From: Vavraia culicis subsp. floridensis
Lineage: Eukaryota > Microsporidia > Pleistophoridae
NCBI RefSeq assembly: GCF_000192795.1
Contig: NW_007360655.1
Span: forward strand, 1-38,045
DNA length: 38,045 bases
Direction: 5' to 3'
Numbering within the stretch: the stretch's first letter is position 1; the number at the start of each line of letters is the position of its first letter. A model generated the notes under the pieces. The model searched no databases. It was not told where the DNA came from and worked only from the letters and a program-made list of their open reading frames with translations. Shown here piece after piece: positions 28,537 through 38,045 of the stretch. A program made the translations under genes and the position numbers.

Positions 28537-29654
28537 AACGATTGTGCCTTGATTTACGGTTGATCCGTTTACATGGACCTGTTTCTTCGTCTTCCACGGT
28601 TCAGCTTTGCGATGTTTTGCACTCATCCAGTATTTCAACGGTTCTTCGTTGTCGGCATCGGTCTGCTGCAATACGGCATCCTAGCCAATATGCAACACAC
28701 TTCCCAGTAATGGTGCGGTGTCCATGCACCGAATCACAATACTGATTCTGTGTCTTGTAACCAGCCGCATCGATGTGTTGTTGATCGATTGGTTTGCCCA
28801 TGTTGCTCTCCAACCCGCTCATTTACCTGATGCGATGTGTGATGATGAACAAAACTATTTTTGAACATTTCTCGTACCTACAAAGCAATCGTTTTGAACG
28901 AACATGGCGAATTGTTCTGCGCACCTAATTCGTTGGTGCAATTCATCGTTCGATAGAACTCAGGTACAACAGAATAGCTGTGGAGTACGGAATGACAGTT
29001 CCTGACAGGAGAAGCATACGAATCACGAGATAATGCTTGGCATCGTGTGAGCAGACAATCAGCACCATATCTCCAGAAACAGTTTTTATATGATGGATGA
29101 TTGTGAGTTATCGATAGATAATTGCGTTTAGTGCTGTTTGGCCCTGCTTGTCTGATATTCTGTGGCACGGGCTCTTTCATGTGAACATTTCACGGATATT
29201 CTTACCGAGGAGTGCTCAGCAATTCCGCAGCATAGTGGTGTGCAGGCTAATAATGCTTTACCAGCCCATTATCATGTTGCAGACCGCATCATGTTTCCTT
29301 CCGGTAAAGAGAACGGTTTGGTAACGTATTGAGTGCAGCTCAGGTGTAATAACACAATTTGTCGTGTGCGGTACGTTTCGATTCTCTTGTCGCACCTGTT
29401 TCTGCTAGCAAGACTGTGCGAAAGAGCATTTTTCTGCCACTTGCAGGGCCTTCATCCAATTTCTGAGCTGGTGTTGTTCCCTTGGCCCGTGAACTCTGAT
29501 CGATTCTATTTATCGGTGCCATCCTATGCCATACTTCGTCGTAGACAAGCTCGTGGGGTGTACCACCACCTTGTTGACTCCTGACTTGCGCATCTCTTGC
29601 CAAGACAAGGAATGAATCGATAGAATTCTTACAATTGAACAGAATGAGTTTTAT
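28537..29654. other. Convergent intergenic region
   Basis: About 1.1 kb between the dUTPase-like and 6-phosphogluconolactonase genes. It holds only short frames, including a 42-codon ATG frame at 28800-28928 with CCC directly before the ATG (see findings). No RNA gene is seen. Confidence 0.5.
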
Positions 29655-30245
29655 TTAGTGCTTCGCCAGGAACACGGTAATATCACCGGTCATCCTCGAT
29701 AATATGCTTTCGTGGGGACGTGTCACGTCTTTAATTACACCATCCTTTGATGGCACGAAGAAGTACAAGTTCTGGATTTTGTTCAAGGCTTTGATGGTCA
29801 ACGTGAGGCGACATGGCGGAGGCTTGGGCGAATCTCCGACATAGCAAACATAATCCTGGCTATCCAAGCTCTTGTGGTTCGGGAACAGAGAGGCAATGTG
29901 TCCATCCTCGCCAATACCTAGCAGTGCCAAATCAACTGTTTGCTCGCCAAAAAGCCCTTCGTACACGCGGATATTTCGTTCCGTCAGTGGTGTTTCCTCC
30001 GCCTCAACGTGTCGCAAGAACACACGAGACTGGTAGTGGTTGTGATCATTGACATTATCGCAGATCCGCTCATCTGCATAGTAAACATGCCACGCCGCAG
30101 TGCTCATCCCTGCTAAATCGGCGTTGTCTAGTAATTTCAGCAGCGATCCTCCCGCTACAACCATATTGACGGTTTTTCCATCGTATTTCCTCAGAATTTG
30201 GTAAACCGCATCTGCAAAATTTGATGTATGTCTCGTGTGAATCAT
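29655..30245 (-). CDS. 6-phosphogluconolactonase
   Basis: A 196-residue cytosolic enzyme that hydrolyses 6-phosphogluconolactone to 6-phosphogluconate, the second step of the oxidative pentose phosphate pathway. It belongs to the SOL/DevB family, related to glucosamine-6-phosphate isomerase. Motifs in order: A-G-G-S-x-x-K-L-L near 31-39 (phosphate binding); Y-A-D-E-R-x-x at about 55-61 with the following D-H-N-H; G-I-G-E-D-G-H-I-A-S-L-F-P at about 110-122, the family signature; and R-L-T-L-T at about 146-150. It is shorter than most homologues (about 230-260). The signature E-D-G-H-x-A-S-L-F-P separates it from the isomerases. ACCCC precedes the ATG. The gene runs divergently from DNA2. Confidence 0.92.
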   Translation of the reverse strand: MIHTRHTSNFADAVYQILRKYDGKTVNMVVAGGSLLKLLDNADLAGMSTAAWHVYYADERICDNVNDHNHYQSRVFLRHVEAEETPLTERNIRVYEGLFGEQTVDLALLGIGEDGHIASLFPNHKSLDSQDYVCYVGDSPKPPPCRLTLTIKALNKIQNLYFFVPSKDGVIKDVTRPHESILSRMTGDITVFLAKH

Positions 30246-30247
30246 GA

Positions 30248-30252
30248 GGGGT
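30248..30252 (-). promoter_or_regulatory. ACCCC start motif of the 6-phosphogluconolactonase gene
   Basis: ACCCC two bases upstream of the ATG on the minus strand, supporting the start at 30245. Confidence 0.55.
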
Positions 30253-31077
30253 ACCGAAAGAATTACTTGATACCTGAGAATTAAGTTGTCCGTAGCACTT
30301 GCACATCGATGAGACGGAGGAGTTACATGTGTACAGAGTCATTGATATAGTGGCATCGCTAGAATGTCTTCCCGGAACACGGGCAGTTCTGCTAAAAAGT
30401 TCCTAAAACAGCTTGTTAGTCTGGCTTGGCACAGGATAACAGCCAACCACGGATGTTGAGCCACCGATACCTGCACAAACTGCCATTTTCTATAATTAAG
30501 GTGCAGCTGCCCGGTACTCATCCCAAATTACTGGTTTTTATCCGAGAACAAGCGTTCCTTGTCTGTGCTCCGTTAGATACGTTTTATTTCTCAAATGTCC
30601 AACGGTATAAACTTGCAACTCCCTGTGCGTATACACCCACAATGTTGGTGCCGTGACGAATCTGCTATCTCACGGTTGCATGGTATTCAATTCTGCCCAA
30701 TAATCTGATGAACAAACTCTCAGGTAATTCAAAACAGAGAAACAATTCACAGAGCAGCTGTTGTATTCTATGCCATGACCGAGTTGCTATAAAAACAGCA
30801 ATGCTGCGGTTGATGCATGTGCCTGACCGGTGTACACAAAGTGAATTGGTCACCTCAAAATGGTGTTTGCCATTGTTCACAAGGCAGTGGCAAGGCGCTG
30901 TGTAGCCATTCGTGTAAATGTGTGGACAGGCCAGAAGACGTGTCATGCATCAGCACTAAACGGCATGATTGTATGTTGACAAAGAGCTGTGAATCTCTCT
31001 ACCTGCGTGCTGCATCCTGTGCGGCCATACGTGTTGGCAGTGCATTCCGGTCTCAAAGTTCTGTCCACATTTTCTTC
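30253..31077. other. Divergent intergenic region
   Basis: About 0.8 kb shared by the 6-phosphogluconolactonase (-) and DNA2 (+) promoters. Several overlapping short frames are present on both strands with no recognisable content. Nothing is called. Confidence 0.55.
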
Positions 31078-31081
31078 ACCC
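31078..31081 (+). promoter_or_regulatory. ACCC start motif of the DNA2 gene
   Basis: ACCC three bases upstream of the ATG at 31085. It selects this ATG over an in-frame GTG at 30989. Confidence 0.55.
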
Positions 31082-31084
31082 TAC

Positions 31085-34000
31085 ATGGTGTACATCTCGT
31101 ACGACAATCAATCAATAAAACGGTGCAAAATAAAAGGCAGCACAAGCAAAAAAGCGCATGAGCCGTCCAGCAATTATTTCTCGAGCGATATTTCATCCGA
31201 ATTGGACATTTCAACGTTTTACTCTGATCTCCACCATCTACACCAGTTCATACTAAACGAGAAGAGGGGACATGCACTTCACGGGGACGATACGATTGTG
31301 TATCTGCACGGCGAATGGGACCATGACCTGTATGTCCCTGGCATGTGCATCAGAATCATAGAGTGCAGGTGTTGCGGGATCGGTGCGCCGGATGATGCGG
31401 GTGGTAATGAGGGCAGCTCGGTGTATGACAGAAAGATCGCGTGCAACGGATCAAGAAGAACGCGGGACAAACTGGGAAAGAAGGTCTTTGATATCACGAA
31501 CACGAACAGGTATCTGTTATTGGTAGAGACACCAACGCTGCCGGTCACCAATTTGGTATCGGGAATGGAATGTCCGCTGCAACCGCTGTTTAACGAAAAG
31601 ATAGAAGGCCTGAATTTCCTGTATGATGACAGGCGTATAATACTTGGAAAGCTGTTTCATGTTATGTTGCAGTGTGAGACCAGCATTGATACCCTGCTCA
31701 ACGAGCATTCGCTGGAATTGTACTCATCTAATCTGACCGAGAGCGAAGCTAAAAAGTGCATTCTTGACGAACTGCCCAAAATCATAGATTTCCGCAAGAA
31801 GATACACGGCAAGAATGAGGAGTACATCTATTCGCCGCTTCTCCAGATGAAAGGAATCATCGACATCGTAGACAACGGAGTAGTGGAGATCAAGACAGGG
31901 AATTTTAATACAAAGGATGTAGCGCAGGTCCTGCTGTACTACTTGATCAGCGGCATCGAGCCGTTGTTTATTTATTACCTGAAGAGCGGGTCGTTCTTCA
32001 ACGTTAAAATCAAGCACTTTGATGTTGTGAGTGTGCTTAACAGGAGAAATGCTGTGGCATTTGTTTACTTCATGTGGAACAGCATGCAATGTAACACGAG
32101 TACCGGGATGAACCAGGCGAGCAAGAAGACCCATGAGATGTCCACGAGCCAGACAAAGTGCGACTATATCGGGAATGACAGCATAGAAATGAACGCAATT
32201 GATGATATTAGCGCTTCAGATAGTGATTTAATAGGCTGCGATGATGCTAGGAACGAGGATTGTGATGATGTTACACGTTTTCTGGATGTACAAGAATTTT
32301 TTACACTGAGAGACTTTTACACGGGCATTCTGAGGCTGTGTAAATGTAGGTTTAGCACGTCGTGCAGGATCATAGAATCGATTCTGAGAATGAAGGGGGA
32401 GAAGGGGCTCTTTCTGAGAAGACTGATGGAGAACATAATGACCGAGGAGGCACATGAAAGAAAGCAGTGCAACAAACGTTTGAGCTGCATGTTTGTAGGC
32501 CAAACAGAGAACATCCTGGAGGTTATACCTGTGACACAGATGGACGAGCGTAACTGCTTTGATACCGCTGAAAACGTCTTCTTGAACGTGTATGACGGGC
32601 GAGTCCTGGTTACAACAGCAGAAATCATCAGCAACAAAAACACGCTGAAACTAAGATTGAACCACTACTACAGCTTTAAGCTGAAGGACATTCGCATCGA
32701 GGAGAAGAATAGCAATTTAATGCTGAAGAGCATGTGGTACTCGCTGCTTTTCATTGCGATCAAAAGCCATTTGCTGAGCGAGGAGGCCGTTGCTACTTTT
32801 AAGAAGCGAGAAAACGTGGTGAGTACAGATAAAGACATGGAACAGGGTGGAAATGAGCTTGTAGCGAAATTTCTGTGCTCGTCGGATGATAGTACAGCCG
32901 TATCAGGGCATGTAAATGGCATCATCACTCCTTCTAGAGCTGCCAGCAGTTCGCTGGATAAGAGTTTAAGCATAGGAAGCAGCATGGGCATCCCACGCGT
33001 GTATATGGATGAGTTCCTAAGTCTTAATGATGGACAAAAAAGTGCCCTGAACAGATGTCTCACCACCAGTGAATTCTGCACCATACACGGCATGCCAGGC
33101 ACTGGAAAATCAAAAGTTATCGCTCTTTTGATCAAAATATTACTATTTTATGGCAGATCCGTTCTTATGGTCTGCTACACGAACCTCAGCATATCTAATG
33201 TTGTGAAAAGACTCAGCTACAGTTACTACCGGGCAGGAAGCATAAAACAGCGATCTGCCAGTTCAACAGACAAGGAAAAGAACGTGTTTATCGACAGAAC
33301 AGGACATAAAAGTGTCAAAGAATGGAGGGAGTACTATGATCAACCCTTCGTGGTCTCCACATGCTACAACTTTAGGGATCCCGTGTTCAAAGAGCGTACT
33401 TTCGACTACCTGATCATAGATGAGGCATCTCAGCAGCATATACTCCTCTCGCTCATTCCAATCTCCATATCGCGAAAATTTGTGTTGGTCGGCGATCCCC
33501 TGCAGCTGTACCCGCTCGCAAGATCGTTCAGGGGCATTTCGCTCTTAGAGTTTTTGGGAATAACATGCGTGCTGAACAGACAGTACAGAATGAAACGGAA
33601 CATAATGCGGATAAGCAACGAAATGTTTTATGGCGGGCGGATGGAGACATGCATGGGAGATGATGGTGAGCTTGAGCTTATCGATATAAATGGGCGTGTT
33701 AGTAGAGAACATGGTGCAAGAAATAGCTCAAATAGAGAGGAGCACGCAGACCGAGCAGTTTGTTTCGACAGCGATCTGTTCTCTGACTTCCTGAGGAAAC
33801 TGAACGGTTTCTACGGCAAGGCTGTGTCTTTAAACGACATTGAAAAGATCGTACGGATCATCGATGAGAAGTATGATGAGCACACAACGATTCTGTGCTA
33901 TTTCAACGCAACTGTGGAGATGGTGAAACAAATGGATAGTCGTTACAGGGTAAGCACGATTGATAAGTACCAGGGATGTGAATCAGACAGCATCATTCTG

Positions 34001-34189
34001 CTTATGTACCCATTCATTGATAACATGATAATGAACAGCCGTGAGAGGTTAAATGTTGCACTGACACGGGCCAAGAACAGGCTGATCATAATATGTGAGA
34101 AGAACAGAATGAAGGAGATAGAACTGTTCGATACATTGCAACAAACCATCGCTGGAACAAAGAGAGAACACGGAACAGCAGGTAAATAA
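31085..34189 (+). CDS. DNA2: DNA replication ATP-dependent helicase/nuclease Dna2
   Basis: A 1034-residue nuclear enzyme that trims long Okazaki flaps and resects DNA ends. The N-terminal RecB-type nuclease has a candidate iron-sulfur Cys163 (M-E-C-P), His192 in K-L-F-H, Asp260 in K-G-I-I-D, and Glu268-x-Lys270 in V-E-I-K-T-G. Three further cysteines, 419, 421 and 427, occupy the place of the remaining cluster ligands, but with spacing C-x-C-x5-C rather than the usual C-x2-C-x5-C. A polar, acidic insertion at about 335-395 precedes them. The C-terminal superfamily 1B helicase has G-M-P-G-T-G-K-S at 669-676, D-E-A-S at 779-782, V-G-D-P-L-Q near 803-807, R-Q-Y-R-M at 832-836, K-Y-Q-G near 961-964 and A-L-T-R-A near 992-996. 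Length is close to fungal and animal homologues without the long yeast N-terminus. It is G+C-richer than the left-half genes. Confidence 0.95.
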   Translation: MVYISYDNQSIKRCKIKGSTSKKAHEPSSNYFSSDISSELDISTFYSDLHHLHQFILNEKRGHALHGDDTIVYLHGEWDHDLYVPGMCIRIIECRCCGIGAPDDAGGNEGSSVYDRKIACNGSRRTRDKLGKKVFDITNTNRYLLLVETPTLPVTNLVSGMECPLQPLFNEKIEGLNFLYDDRRIILGKLFHVMLQCETSIDTLLNEHSLELYSSNLTESEAKKCILDELPKIIDFRKKIHGKNEEYIYSPLLQMKGIIDIVDNGVVEIKTGNFNTKDVAQVLLYYLISGIEPLFIYYLKSGSFFNVKIKHFDVVSVLNRRNAVAFVYFMWNSMQCNTSTGMNQASKKTHEMSTSQTKCDYIGNDSIEMNAIDDISASDSDLIGCDDARNEDCDDVTRFLDVQEFFTLRDFYTGILRLCKCRFSTSCRIIESILRMKGEKGLFLRRLMENIMTEEAHERKQCNKRLSCMFVGQTENILEVIPVTQMDERNCFDTAENVFLNVYDGRVLVTTAEIISNKNTLKLRLNHYYSFKLKDIRIEEKNSNLMLKSMWYSLLFIAIKSHLLSEEAVATFKKRENVVSTDKDMEQGGNELVAKFLCSSDDSTAVSGHVNGIITPSRAASSSLDKSLSIGSSMGIPRVYMDEFLSLNDGQKSALNRCLTTSEFCTIHGMPGTGKSKVIALLIKILLFYGRSVLMVCYTNLSISNVVKRLSYSYYRAGSIKQRSASSTDKEKNVFIDRTGHKSVKEWREYYDQPFVVSTCYNFRDPVFKERTFDYLIIDEASQQHILLSLIPISISRKFVLVGDPLQLYPLARSFRGISLLEFLGITCVLNRQYRMKRNIMRISNEMFYGGRMETCMGDDGELELIDINGRVSREHGARNSSNREEHADRAVCFDSDLFSDFLRKLNGFYGKAVSLNDIEKIVRIIDEKYDEHTTILCYFNATVEMVKQMDSRYRVSTIDKYQGCESDSIILLMYPFIDNMIMNSRERLNVALTRAKNRLIIICEKNRMKEIELFDTLQQTIAGTKREHGTAGK

Positions 34190-36315
34190 GTACGATCCCT
34201 GTATCTGCACATAAATTAAATTTGTTCGCTTCTTGATCGAACGATGTGTATTTTGACACAATTTACGTTTTCTTTTTATGGGCAGGTCTACTTTTTCATT
34301 TCAGGTCTTTTAACCTGTCTCATGCCGTATACACACGTGTGGGTATTTCTGTGGTGTACAAAACACAAGCCGATTAGTTGGTGGCTGTCCGTTGATATTC
34401 ATCATTTAATGGCCAAAATCGAGTGAGTTTAACTTTTTTCCCTGCAAATTGAATTGCTGCAACATGCAGTACCCATCCGTTATCCAAATGATGTTTATTT
34501 AAATGCTCTTCATCCGGTAACGCTTTGTTAAGCTTGTTTGTCGGCGTATTCCTGCTATATCACCCGCAGAGCTGCAGGCATATTCGTCTTTGATCATAAG
34601 GCGCTGCAAAATTGCAAGGTCCTCTCGAAGCGATGTGTCAATTCAGATCAATCAGCTATCTGTTGAATTTGAGGCCCTGTTCGTTTTACACACTGTCAAC
34701 ACCTGCTCATCGGCTGGATGCAGTGAGATGCCGCTCTACGCAGTGAACTATTCGGTTTCCTATAATTTATGTTAAAGACTCGTGTTCACAATTCAGGCTA
34801 CGCTTAGAACAGGCCATTTTCCATCCATCAACCCGTTTTGTGCGGCAGCGTTGCGCATTGGCCATAAAACTCATCGTTCAAAATTCCCTTTCTCACATGA
34901 ATCAGGTTATTGAATCGCCAAGCGATACCGTATTAATTTGCTGGCGTACCTGCCAATTTATCAGTAGACAGGTTTCATAGTACCTACAAACATTTACAAC
35001 GGGCCAAGAAATGCGTGTGATAGATGGCAGTGGGTATAACTTTCCATCTTATAACGATGGTTGGCTTATCATCATTCCGTTTGTGCAGAACCAAAATGCT
35101 GCAATTCTGCTATTTCAAAGTAATTGAAACACATTTTTTTTGTGCCAGTGCCAATTATCGTTCGTCTGATAGAATCAAAGTATGATTTTGTTGTATTTTG
35201 GCTATTTGCTGGAACAGAACAGAAACATTTGATGGCGGGCATTGTGCAGTTTTTCTGGTGTGTGATTGCTAGTTTACTCCCGTTGTGTTGGTAACAGGTG
35301 TTGCTATGGGCAGACATGAGGCTCATCGTTCCAACGGTTCATATACTGGAACTTTTCAGGATTTGTCTGGTAGCTTAGACCGAGCAACAAAGCAGGAAAA
35401 CTGATTCTCTTTTCACAATGATACCAGATTTGAATTTCTCTTGACAGAAGAATTCGTAACGATGGCCAGAGGGTCTTCCTTCAGGTATCACACCAGAGAT
35501 GTTATACCAGCAGCAAGCGTATTCAGGGAATGAGAAGCGTTAATTCGTTTGCAGCAGGCAAGATCTGGTGATGTATGTGAAAGAGACAGGCTCTTACCGT
35601 TGTGAGATGATATATGACACATATTCAAGGAAATCCTTAGCTACTGGTGCATATTTATATCCGGTACAGAACTAAACAGTCACGAAATAAAGGCCTCGCA
35701 GATACGATGAGGGATACTCTCCGGAGTTATAGGTTTCAAAGGGTAAACCATGCAACATCTGTCGAGTAGAACAAAGAGCAACCTAAAGTAACGCACATTG
35801 CATTGGTTGCAGGATAATTGGTTTAATTTCTAGAAACGGTTCCTTTACTCTGTCATTTCCTGTTCGAGTTTAGTAACAGATGCAACGCTCATCATCTCAA
35901 GACCGCCCTTTATAATACACTGTTCGTTTCTAAGAATCACCGCTTTGGAGTATATTTCTATCCACCAATGCTTCCAGTTCTTTATCGATGTCATTATTCG
36001 AACATTAAATCTTGATAAATGATCAGATCAGCCCAGTGTGTTGTTTGATGCCATGGCAATGCTGTGATGATTGCCTATCATTCAACGATGGGAGAGAGCA
36101 CAAAATGTTATTCTTCTATGGAGAAATGCGGACACATCAATGAATGTTTCAAATGCATACTTGAAACAGCCCTCTCGTTAAATACGAACTCGATGAATTT
36201 ACGATTCGGTCTACTGCCTCAATTGCAAAGCAGTGCGAAATAACGAAAACATTGTTTTAGGCTACCCTTAATGACTCACGAGCGGGTCTACCTTGCCAGT
36301 AAATTCTATTTTTAT
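34190..36315. other. Gene-poor intergenic region
   Basis: About 2.1 kb with only short frames. A 60-codon hydrophobic frame at 34244-34426 and an 84-codon minus-strand frame at 35072-35326 both begin with ATG but lack supporting signals. No tRNA, rRNA or repeat was recognised. Confidence 0.55.
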
Positions 36316-36723
36316 TCAATTTTCTCGTTTAGAAGCACCGTGTTTCATTCTCATTCTTTTAATACAATTTAAAAATAACTGCGCATCTGCGACAAGATCA
36401 CTGTGCTGCTTCTGGTCTTTGCTTGGTAAAGAGCACTCATCGCCAGGCCGATTAGGAGGAGGTACATCGCATACAGTAGATAACAACTTGTCTATGTGTG
36501 CCTTGTTGACACGATTTCTATCACAAATACTACGCCGCTTTCTTCGTCCTGATCTTTTAACAGGTGTGTAATAGCTGTACAGCTCTTTCTCACCCACAAG
36601 ATCGGTAAAAATGTCGTATTTTGGTCGTAACGTGTATTTATGGCCCTTGTAGATTACAGCAAAATCGTCATATGGATCGTTGCATATTTGCACGACATCG
36701 TCTTTTTCACTTTTTTTACTCAT
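36316..36723 (-). CDS. Small basic orphan protein, 135 aa
   Basis: Not recognised. ATG start, no signal peptide or membrane segment. Residues 20-50 carry several tyrosines and look folded; residues 55-65 form a strongly basic cluster (K-R-S-G-R-R-K-R-R) that could be a nuclear localisation or nucleic-acid-binding segment. A P-P-P-N-R-P stretch lies in the middle (about 87-93), and the C-terminus is helical and basic. No ACCC motif is present, but a TATAAAAAT block lies about 20-28 bases upstream of the ATG. It is longer than the chance frames around it, which is the main reason to call it. Confidence 0.6.
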   Translation of the reverse strand: MSKKSEKDDVVQICNDPYDDFAVIYKGHKYTLRPKYDIFTDLVGEKELYSYYTPVKRSGRRKRRSICDRNRVNKAHIDKLLSTVCDVPPPNRPGDECSLPSKDQKQHSDLVADAQLFLNCIKRMRMKHGASKREN

Positions 36724-38045
36724 TCTCGTTCAGTTCCACGTATTTTTATAGGCAATTCCATACTCCGTGTTTAATGTTCACTCGTATGGTCTAATTAAGA
36801 GTCTGCGTATCAACTTCATACGTTTATGTTTTATAATTTGTTGTTGTGTTCACCATCTCCATTCAACCATGTTGAAATGCACTTTTTATACTTAGAGAAC
36901 GAGCTGAGCGGTTAACGGTTTATCAAGTATTTTTTGGCCACATATTCATTTTGATTAGCACATATAACAACGTCTCATGTGTTAATCACGCTTAAACTAT
37001 TTTCTGATACGTGATCATGGTTTAACGGTTAATGATGGACCAATCACCGAACCAGTTATTAGCGCACAAATTGATGTAGCAGAAAGAAATCAACTACGTG
37101 ATACGAGGATTTGGCCGAACATGGAAATTGAAAGGTTCTTATGGCAATTGGCGGGCTGGTGCTTGCAATAAATCAAGCTAGCAATTTGCGCAGCTCGTGT
37201 TCCGCAAAAAATGCCGAGAAAACTAAGGCAAAAACAGAAAACTGTGTGAACGTGAACTGTGTGCTGAATCGATAAATTGGCGCAGTTTCGGTGTTTAAGA
37301 CACGCGTTAGGTTTTGTTCACTGCTACTAAAAGGTGCGGCAGAAAGCGCTTTACAGTAATCCACTATAATATTAAAACGCAATTTCAATACTTTCAGCAG
37401 CTGAACAGGTTATTCTGCCACACTTACGAATGAGTTGATTAAAAATAGATTAGTACCTAAGTACGCGTGTTATGAAGGTGGAGGCAAAACAATCCTTTAC
37501 TCACTGTGATTATCAATGGTGTAAACGAAATGTGTGCTGTGCCGGTTAATCGGACTTGTTGGCTTGTTGGTATCCGTAAGTGGTGTAAATAACGATTTCT
37601 GAACAGATCTGTTGTGATGTGGCAAGCTCATCTATATAAAGCATTGCATGCGTATCGGTAAAAACTATGCATCTCGTAAGATTATACCGTGTAATTCCCA
37701 CGTACCACTCGCGTTATGAGATAACAACATGCTTGAAGAAGGATTAAACCGTAGCATTGACCAAATCTGGTCACATCATGGTATAAACGATCGAATTACA
37801 ATATTCGGTAGGCAAACGTAATGATTTATCAATCACAGATAATTTTGCCACGTTTGTAAAAAATATTAAAAATCTTACTAATTATTCGTTTGTAGCTTTA
37901 ATTCCTGAGGTTGTGCCTTTTTATTGGAAGCATGTTCATTTGTACTACCATACCAGCTCTGCACAGGTACATGTTTTTATGGTTTGAACTTGAAGCTGGA
38001 CTGATCTTACCTAGAATTCGTTAGTTTCAACTCACAGGACCGATC
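36724..38045. other. Intergenic region to the end of the window
   Basis: About 1.3 kb. One 71-codon minus-strand frame (37173-37388) has only a TTG start and is not credible. I see no gene, RNA or repeat. Confidence 0.55.

Noticed and set aside
30989..31084. Upstream extension of the Dna2 frame
   Set aside because: It begins with GTG, and the ATG at 31085 has the ACCC motif.
31724..33135. Antisense frames inside Dna2 (up to 155 codons)
   Set aside because: Shadows of a well-supported coding gene.
1..38045. CRISPR arrays, rRNA, U-snRNA, telomere repeats, bacterial-type promoters
   Set aside because: No regularly spaced repeats, rRNA blocks, U2/U6-like core sequences or telomere-like tandem units were found on reading both strands; the genes are eukaryotic.

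Overview
The window looks like nuclear DNA of a microsporidian or a very close relative. This rests on several observations: intronless, divergent and shortened eukaryotic housekeeping proteins; a DnaK-type (mitosomal) Hsp70 with no presequence; secreted and leucine-rich-repeat orphans with no recognisable relatives; and a C-rich ACCC motif just upstream of most housekeeping start codons, which matches the CCC-like start signal described for microsporidia. Gene spacing is loose (roughly one gene per 2.5 kb), so a larger-genome lineage such as Trachipleistophora/Vavraia is my guess. No database comparison was possible.

Left half (1-22.2 kb) is AT-rich and holds most genes. In order: a Rce1-type CAAX protease (822-1547, +); a small orphan (2337-2621, -); coatomer beta' subunit (2709-4658, -); an ArfGAP (5794-6513, -); a secreted orphan of 389 aa (7540-8709, -); mitosomal-type Hsp70 (9406-11037, -); tRNA-Tyr(GUA) with a 13-nt intron (11280-11364, -); a 55-aa helical protein (11823-11990, -); a Rad6/Ubc2 E2 enzyme (12703-13191, +); a secreted orphan of 201 aa (14422-15027, -); ribosomal protein uS10/S20 (15697-16059, +); and a 1518-aa LRR-like protein built from about ten ~84-residue units (17349-21905, -). 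Bases 1-109 are a near-perfect inverted copy of 22113-22221, upstream of the LRR gene.

Right half (22.2-38 kb) is visibly richer in G+C and gene-poor. After about 6 kb with no convincing gene come a degenerate dUTPase-like protein (28171-28536, +), a 6-phosphogluconolactonase (29655-30245, -), Dna2 nuclease-helicase (31085-34189, +) and a small basic orphan (36316-36723, -).

Functional threads: vesicle traffic (beta'-COP plus ArfGAP, both acting on the Arf1/COPI cycle, on one strand with 1.1 kb between them); ER prenyl-protein processing (Rce1); the mitosome (Hsp70); DNA repair and replication (Rad6, Dna2); nucleotide and pentose metabolism; and a set of lineage-specific secreted or LRR proteins lacking the ACCC start motif. 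There is no operon-like system or CRISPR. The strongest candidates for something undescribed are the ~84-residue LRR super-repeat and the dUTPase-like protein without catalytic residues.
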